Assembly (NCBI RefSeq): GCF_000484535.1
Contig: NC_022600.1
Location: 1,302,001-1,366,000 of the forward strand
Direction: 5' to 3'
DNA from: Gloeobacter kilaueensis JS1
GTDB taxonomy: Bacteria > Cyanobacteriota > Cyanobacteriia > Gloeobacterales > Gloeobacteraceae
Length of the DNA stretch: 64,000 bases
A program made the position numbers and the translations under genes. Below the pieces are notes generated by a model, which was not told where the DNA came from, made no database searches, and saw only the letters and a list, made by a program, of their open reading frames with translations. Positions 60,304 to 64,000 of the stretch are shown here, piece after piece; the first letter of the stretch is position 1; each line of letters begins with the position of its first letter.

Positions 60304-60544
60304 GCCATCTTCTCCAAGGGGAATTACTGAACTACTGTTATTGACGAGCCGGGTGCCAGCAAGTTCAGGGGTGCTCACAGCCTACTTGAAGAGCTTCTAA
60401 TCTGGCTCTCGAAGCTAAGATCTTTGCTGTATAAGCTTTACATCTGCTGCAGCCAATCGCATCGGTGCAAAGATCCCCGATTTTAGCCGTCAAACTCGAC
60501 CAATGGCCAGGCAAAAACCCGTCAAAATTCCAGGTCGAGGCGTA

Positions 60545-60572
60545 CAAAAAAAGCTCCGGGGGCCGGAGCTTT
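60545..60572 (-). terminator. Rho-independent terminator of the apc operon
   Basis: Perfect 10-base-pair stem AAAGCTCCGG / CCGGAGCTTT with GGG loop (60550-60572). On the minus strand it is followed by a T-run (complement of 60545-60552). It lies 30-57 bases after the apcC stop codon: a strong terminator for apcA-apcB-apcC. The 300-base gap 60304-60602 shows nothing else but a possible Spy promoter region. Confidence 0.9.
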
Positions 60573-60602
60573 GGGTGAGTCGAGGCGGCGAAGATCGGCC
60601 CG

Positions 60603-60806
60603 CTAGACTCCGACGTTGGCCCCCTGGCTGCCGGTAAAAAGTTCGACCTTCAGAACTTTGCCCCCGGCTTTTTGAATGCGCTGCTGCTCACCGAACCAGT
60701 TCTCGTAGGGCACGAGCTTGGTAAAGAAGGTGTTCTGCAGTTCGCGGCCAGTGCGCACCCGCTTGAGGCTGGGGATGCAGGCGGTGACTTTGAAATAACG
60801 GCTCAT
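60603..60806 (-). CDS. apcC: Phycobilisome small core linker ApcC
   Basis: 67-residue linker (Lc7.8) that caps the allophycocyanin core cylinders. MSRYFKVTACIPSLKRVRTG and ELQNTFFTKLVPYENWFGEQ match ApcC, with the CpcD-like fold. Preceded by a GGGAG ribosome-binding site. Third gene of apcA-apcB-apcC; 60 bases from apcB. Followed by the terminator. Confidence 0.96.
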   Translation of the reverse strand: MSRYFKVTACIPSLKRVRTGRELQNTFFTKLVPYENWFGEQQRIQKAGGKVLKVELFTGSQGANVGV

Positions 60807-60866
60807 GTGGTTCTCCCGTCAAAAGAGGGCGAGGGAGCGGCGTAGCCGCCCCCTGTAGTGTCGAAA

Positions 60867-61352
60867 CTAGCTCAAGCCCGAGGCGAGATAGTCGAAGTAG
60901 ACACCCGCTTCCTTGGCGGCGTCAGGGCCCACCAGGCCACCGACCACTTCCTTCATCGCCTGGATGCCGCCGACGGTCGCAGCGATCGGCACGCCCAGGG
61001 AGTTGTAGGTCTCCTTGAGGCCGTTGAGCACGCGCTCGTCGAGGATGGACGGATCGCCGGCAAGCATCGCGTAGGTGGCATAGCGCAGGAAGTAGTCCAT
61101 GTCGCGGATGCAGGCGGCGTAGCGGCGGGTGGTGTACATGTTGCCGCCCGGACGGGTCAGATCGGAGTAGATGAGCGCCTTGGCAGCCGCTTCTTTGATG
61201 ATCGTCGTCGCGTTGGAGGAGATGACCGCAGCGGCGCGCACGCGGGTCGCCCCGGTGGAGAAGTAAGCCTTGAGCTTGTCGAGGGCAGCGCCGTCGAGGT
61301 ACTTGCCCTGGACGTCGTAGTTGTTGATGACAGCGGTAATTGCGTCTTGCAT
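60867..61352 (-). CDS. apcB: Allophycocyanin beta subunit
   Basis: 161 residues of the phycobiliprotein fold. Phycocyanobilin-binding Cys81 in [20 protein letters not shown], and the methylated Asn71 site in [32 protein letters not shown] is the allophycocyanin beta start. Forms the alpha-beta monomer with ApcA that makes the phycobilisome core trimers. AGGAG lies 10 bases upstream of the ATG; 37 bases separate it from apcA. Confidence 0.98.
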   Translation of the reverse strand: MQDAITAVINNYDVQGKYLDGAALDKLKAYFSTGATRVRAAAVISSNATTIIKEAAAKALIYSDLTRPGGNMYTTRRYAACIRDMDYFLRYATYAMLAGDPSILDERVLNGLKETYNSLGVPIAATVGGIQAMKEVVGGLVGPDAAKEAGVYFDYLASGLS

Positions 61353-61389
61353 GATTGGTAAACTCCTGATGGTTCTCGCTTAAAGCTCG

Positions 61390-61875
61390 TTACTGCATCG
61401 CACCAACGAGGTAATCGAAGTAGAAACCGGCCTCGGCAGAGTCTTCGCCGGAGAGCAGGCTGGTGGCAACGCTCTTCATGGCGCGCACACCCTCGGCAAC
61501 CGCCGGGATGGGAGTCTGCAGGGAGTTGTACATCTCCTTGACACCGATTACGCCGATTTCCTCGATCGGGGTGACATCGCCGGCGACGATGCCGTAGGTG
61601 ATGAGCCGCAGGTAGTAATCGAGGTCGCGCAGGCAGAGGGCAGTCATCTTCTCGCCGTAGGCGTTGCCGCCGGGGCTGACGACATCGGGACGCTTCTGGA
61701 ACAGCTGATCGCCTGCTTGCTTGACGATGCGCTCGCGAGCTTCGGTCAGGGTTTGGGCGATGCGCAGACGCCGTTCACCAGAAGCGACGAAGGACTTGAT
61801 GCGATCGAGTTCGCCGGGGCTCAGATAGCGCGCCTCGGCATCAGCGCTGACAATCGCTTTGGTAAGAACGCTCAT
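61390..61875 (-). CDS. apcA: Allophycocyanin alpha subunit
   Basis: 161 residues, chromophore Cys81 in [40 protein letters not shown] and [20 protein letters not shown]-type C-terminus are typical. First gene of the apcABC cluster; GGGAGG lies 9 bases before the ATG. Separated from apcE by 248 bases, which contain a GGTGC/GCACC stem near 62013-62030 and probably the apcA promoter or a processing site. Functions in energy transfer from phycobilisome rods to the reaction centres. Confidence 0.98.
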   Translation of the reverse strand: MSVLTKAIVSADAEARYLSPGELDRIKSFVASGERRLRIAQTLTEARERIVKQAGDQLFQKRPDVVSPGGNAYGEKMTALCLRDLDYYLRLITYGIVAGDVTPIEEIGVIGVKEMYNSLQTPIPAVAEGVRAMKSVATSLLSGEDSAEAGFYFDYLVGAMQ

Positions 61876-62123
61876 TAAGGTCTTCCTCCCTTAAGTGGTC
61901 AGTTGCGACTGGGTTCTCCTTGTTCCTCCACTCATCCCCAGCTGATGGGCAGATGGATGCTTCTCCGGGCACGGACCCGGAAAACTTGTCAATCCCCAGA
62001 ATGCCACAGGTTGGTGCATTTGGGGGCACCGGGCAGTCGCGAGGTGCGAGTGCGGACGGAACGTCGAGGGTTTCGGTGAACAGATGGCTGCATGGTAAAC
62101 ACGACTTTCCTGGTAGAGCGTGC

Positions 62124-64000
62124 CTAGCGTCTGCTTGCGTACTGGTAACCGGTGTAGGTCGGCGAAAGGCTCGACCACGACTGGTTGATCTGCTCTTCGT
62201 CGTTGATTCGGATACTGGCGCGGTAGTTGCCGGCGGGCAACGTCGGGTAGCGCCGGTAGGGAACGATATCTTCGTTGAAGACAGATAAGTACTCCGGTGA
62301 ATCGACGATCGCATCCACTGCCGCCCCAAGCCCCTTCGTCCCGAGAATCTGGACGTAGGTGCTGATCTCCTGCTGGGAGATCGGGGCACGACCCAAGAAG
62401 TGCTTGGTCAGCAGTTCGACGACCTTGGGACTGGGATAAGGCTCAAAGAAACGCTTGCGGTAGTTTTCTGAGCGGCCAAGCCGCCGAACGAACTCGCGCA
62501 CCGAAATTTCGTTGTTTTTGAGCTTGGACTCCGCCTCGCTCAGGCGCAAAAAGCCCGGCGGAATACCGGCGAAGACGTCCATCACCTGGCGGTAGATGGC
62601 GTTGATCGCCAGATCTTTGTCGGTGCGCGTCGCCTGGGGGGTGACCCGGTAGACGCGCTCCAGCTGGCGGCGGAGGGTACCGACGCCTACCTCGACGGAC
62701 TGCCCGCCGCTGCGGCTGGCCACACCCAGCTCAAGATACATCGGCTTGCTCATGTCGAGTTGCAGCTTGCTCGCCTCCAGCTTCTGCAAGCCCGCCTGCA
62801 CCAGGGGCATTGCCGCGATGTCCATCTTGGATTTAATCGGCTTGAAGCTGGGCACCACCAGACTGTCGTCCTGGCGGGTGAAGCGGTTGTAAAGCTCGAC
62901 GGAGTTGGGATAGTTGGCCGCCGGCAGGGTCGGGAACTGCCAGGAAGGCACCGTGTCTTCACCGAACAGCCGCCCGTACTCCTCGCTATCGACGAGGGCA
63001 CCGACCAGCGCCTTGTAGCCCTGGCGGCCCAATAGCCCGTGGTACTTGATGAGTTCCGCCTGGGTTTTGACTGCCCGGCCCAAAAAGTGCTTGAAGGCAA
63101 ATTCGACGACTTTCGTATTCGGATAGCGGTCGTGGAACTGCCTGCGATAAAGCTCCGATTGGCCCAGCTGGCGCACGAATTCTTTGATCGAGATTTCGCG
63201 GTTGCGCAGGCGGCTTTCGAGGTTGCTGAACTCCTTGCGGATGTAGCTTGCGATGTCCTTGTCAAAGACCTGGACGTAGGTAGCGGTGATCAGCGCGTCG
63301 GTGGAAGCCCGGTCCGTCGCCTCGGACTGCTTGAAGACCTTGCGCTGGCGCTTGAGAGCCGGTACCCCCTGATCGACGTACAGCTCCGGCAACGCTCGGG
63401 TGTTGATCGGTGTGCCGAGGGCCATGACGCTATCCATCAGGCGGCTGTTGTCCTCGCGGGGGCTGATGGCGGCGGGCGTCTTGAGCACTTCTGTCGAGCC
63501 GGAGCGGATCTTGCGCAGGTTGAGCCCCGCCGGGGTGAGGTAGCGCTCGTAAGGGAGCACGTCCTCGCCAAAGGTCTCCTGGTACTCAGCCGAATCGAGG
63601 ATCGCGTCGATGACGCCGTAGAAGCCTTTTTTGGAGGCGATGTCGAAGTAGCGGTTGTTTTCGACCCGGTCGTAGGTGGGCCGGCCCAGCAGCCGCCGAT
63701 GGATGTACTCGATCGACTTGCAGACGTAGAACTTCTCCCAGTAGAGCTTGCGGAAGATCTCGGACTTGGCGAGGGCGCGCACGAACTCCTTGACGTTGAT
63801 CTCGCCGTTTTCGAGCTTGATCTCAGGTACACTCAGCCTCTGGCCGCTGTAGAGCTGGCGGCCAAAAATCTGCTGATAGGCGGCGGTGATCAATGCCTGG
63901 ACGCTGCCCTCGTTGCCGACGACACCGGCATTTTGCACAAGACCCTTCGAGCGTCCCCGGTTGGCCTGGGTGAGCTTGAAGACCTTCGGTCCGAGGGTGG
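62124..64000 (-). CDS. apcE: Phycobilisome core-membrane linker ApcE (Lcm), partial, C-terminal part
   Basis: The frame is open through the right edge, so only the C-terminal 624 residues are here (FKLTQANRGRSKGLVQNAGV ... YQYASRR). It anchors the core cylinders and connects the phycobilisome to the thylakoid or plasma membrane. Three linker (REP/PF00427) repeats are visible: around ITAAYQQIFGRQL to GEDVLPYERY, around ITATYVQVFDKD to GEDTVPSWQF, and around INAIYRQVMDVF to NEDIVPYRRY, separated by flexible arms. It is upstream of apcA on the same strand. The chromophore-binding N-terminal domain is outside the window. Confidence 0.97.
   Translation of the reverse strand, partial: TLGPKVFKLTQANRGRSKGLVQNAGVVGNEGSVQALITAAYQQIFGRQLYSGQRLSVPEIKLENGEINVKEFVRALAKSEIFRKLYWEKFYVCKSIEYIHRRLLGRPTYDRVENNRYFDIASKKGFYGVIDAILDSAEYQETFGEDVLPYERYLTPAGLNLRKIRSGSTEVLKTPAAISPREDNSRLMDSVMALGTPINTRALPELYVDQGVPALKRQRKVFKQSEATDRASTDALITATYVQVFDKDIASYIRKEFSNLESRLRNREISIKEFVRQLGQSELYRRQFHDRYPNTKVVEFAFKHFLGRAVKTQAELIKYHGLLGRQGYKALVGALVDSEEYGRLFGEDTVPSWQFPTLPAANYPNSVELYNRFTRQDDSLVVPSFKPIKSKMDIAAMPLVQAGLQKLEASKLQLDMSKPMYLELGVASRSGGQSVEVGVGTLRRQLERVYRVTPQATRTDKDLAINAIYRQVMDVFAGIPPGFLRLSEAESKLKNNEISVREFVRRLGRSENYRKRFFEPYPSPKVVELLTKHFLGRAPISQQEISTYVQILGTKGLGAAVDAIVDSPEYLSVFNEDIVPYRRYPTLPAGNYRASIRINDEEQINQSWSSLSPTYTGYQYASRR

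Overview
The window comes from a cyanobacterium. The evidence is the allophycocyanin genes apcA, apcB and apcC next to the core-membrane linker apcE (60.6-64.0 kb), an ndhI fragment at the left edge, a ZipN/Ftn2 (ARC6-type) division gene, cyanobacterial small families (DUF2839, DUF6464-like) and a hemE-hemF pair. The sequence is GC-rich with many short operons. This fits a Gloeobacter-type genome better than most cyanobacteria, but that placement is inferred from general resemblance and was not tested.

Layout. 0-13.4 kb is housekeeping: ndhI (partial); an unusual PrsW/TM2-like/TonB-like fusion; a minus-strand operon sbpA-cysT-cysW-DUF3604 for sulfate uptake plus a PHP-type hydrolase; glgP; hemE-hemF; and an MFS transporter. 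13.4-29.3 kb is an accessory, defence-like island. In order it holds a Phd/PIN toxin-antitoxin pair, an intact divergent IS200/IS605 element (TnpA, TnpB) inserted in a Uma2 gene, VapBC, a type I restriction remnant (HsdR with a coupled YgjP-like metalloprotein), a broken RelE-type module, an HsdS fragment cut by an IS5-type element, two unrecognised AT-rich genes, and a polymorphic-toxin-like protein split by an in-frame amber codon. A Gfo/Idh/MocA oxidoreductase, an intact Uma2 gene and tRNA-Leu(CAA) follow.

29.3-45.5 kb has an M48 peptidase, a cupin, an NmrA-like reductase divergent from its probable TetR repressor, leuB, a universal stress protein, rpe, a YbhGFSR-like ABC exporter divergent from a double TetR regulator, and a DUF2156 acyltransferase-like gene with two alpha/beta hydrolases. 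45.5-64 kb has a GC-rich palindromic repeat, a large secreted subtilase/sedolisin-like protease, zipN, a nucleotidyltransferase, an LCP protein, an RlmD-type methyltransferase, DUF2839, a histidine kinase/response regulator pair with a downstream ligand-binding lipoprotein, a Spy/CpxP-like protein, and the apcE / apcA-apcB-apcC cluster ending in a strong terminator.

The main points of interest are four. The IS605 insertion can be reversed on paper to give an in-frame Uma2 gene. The split toxin carries a nuclease-like C-terminus and has two candidate partner genes. The type I R-M locus appears to have lost hsdM and half of hsdS at an IS5 junction without a target duplication. Two unusual domain fusions are present (PrsW/TM2/TonB-like and TetR-TetR). 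Everything here was read by eye; no homology search was run.
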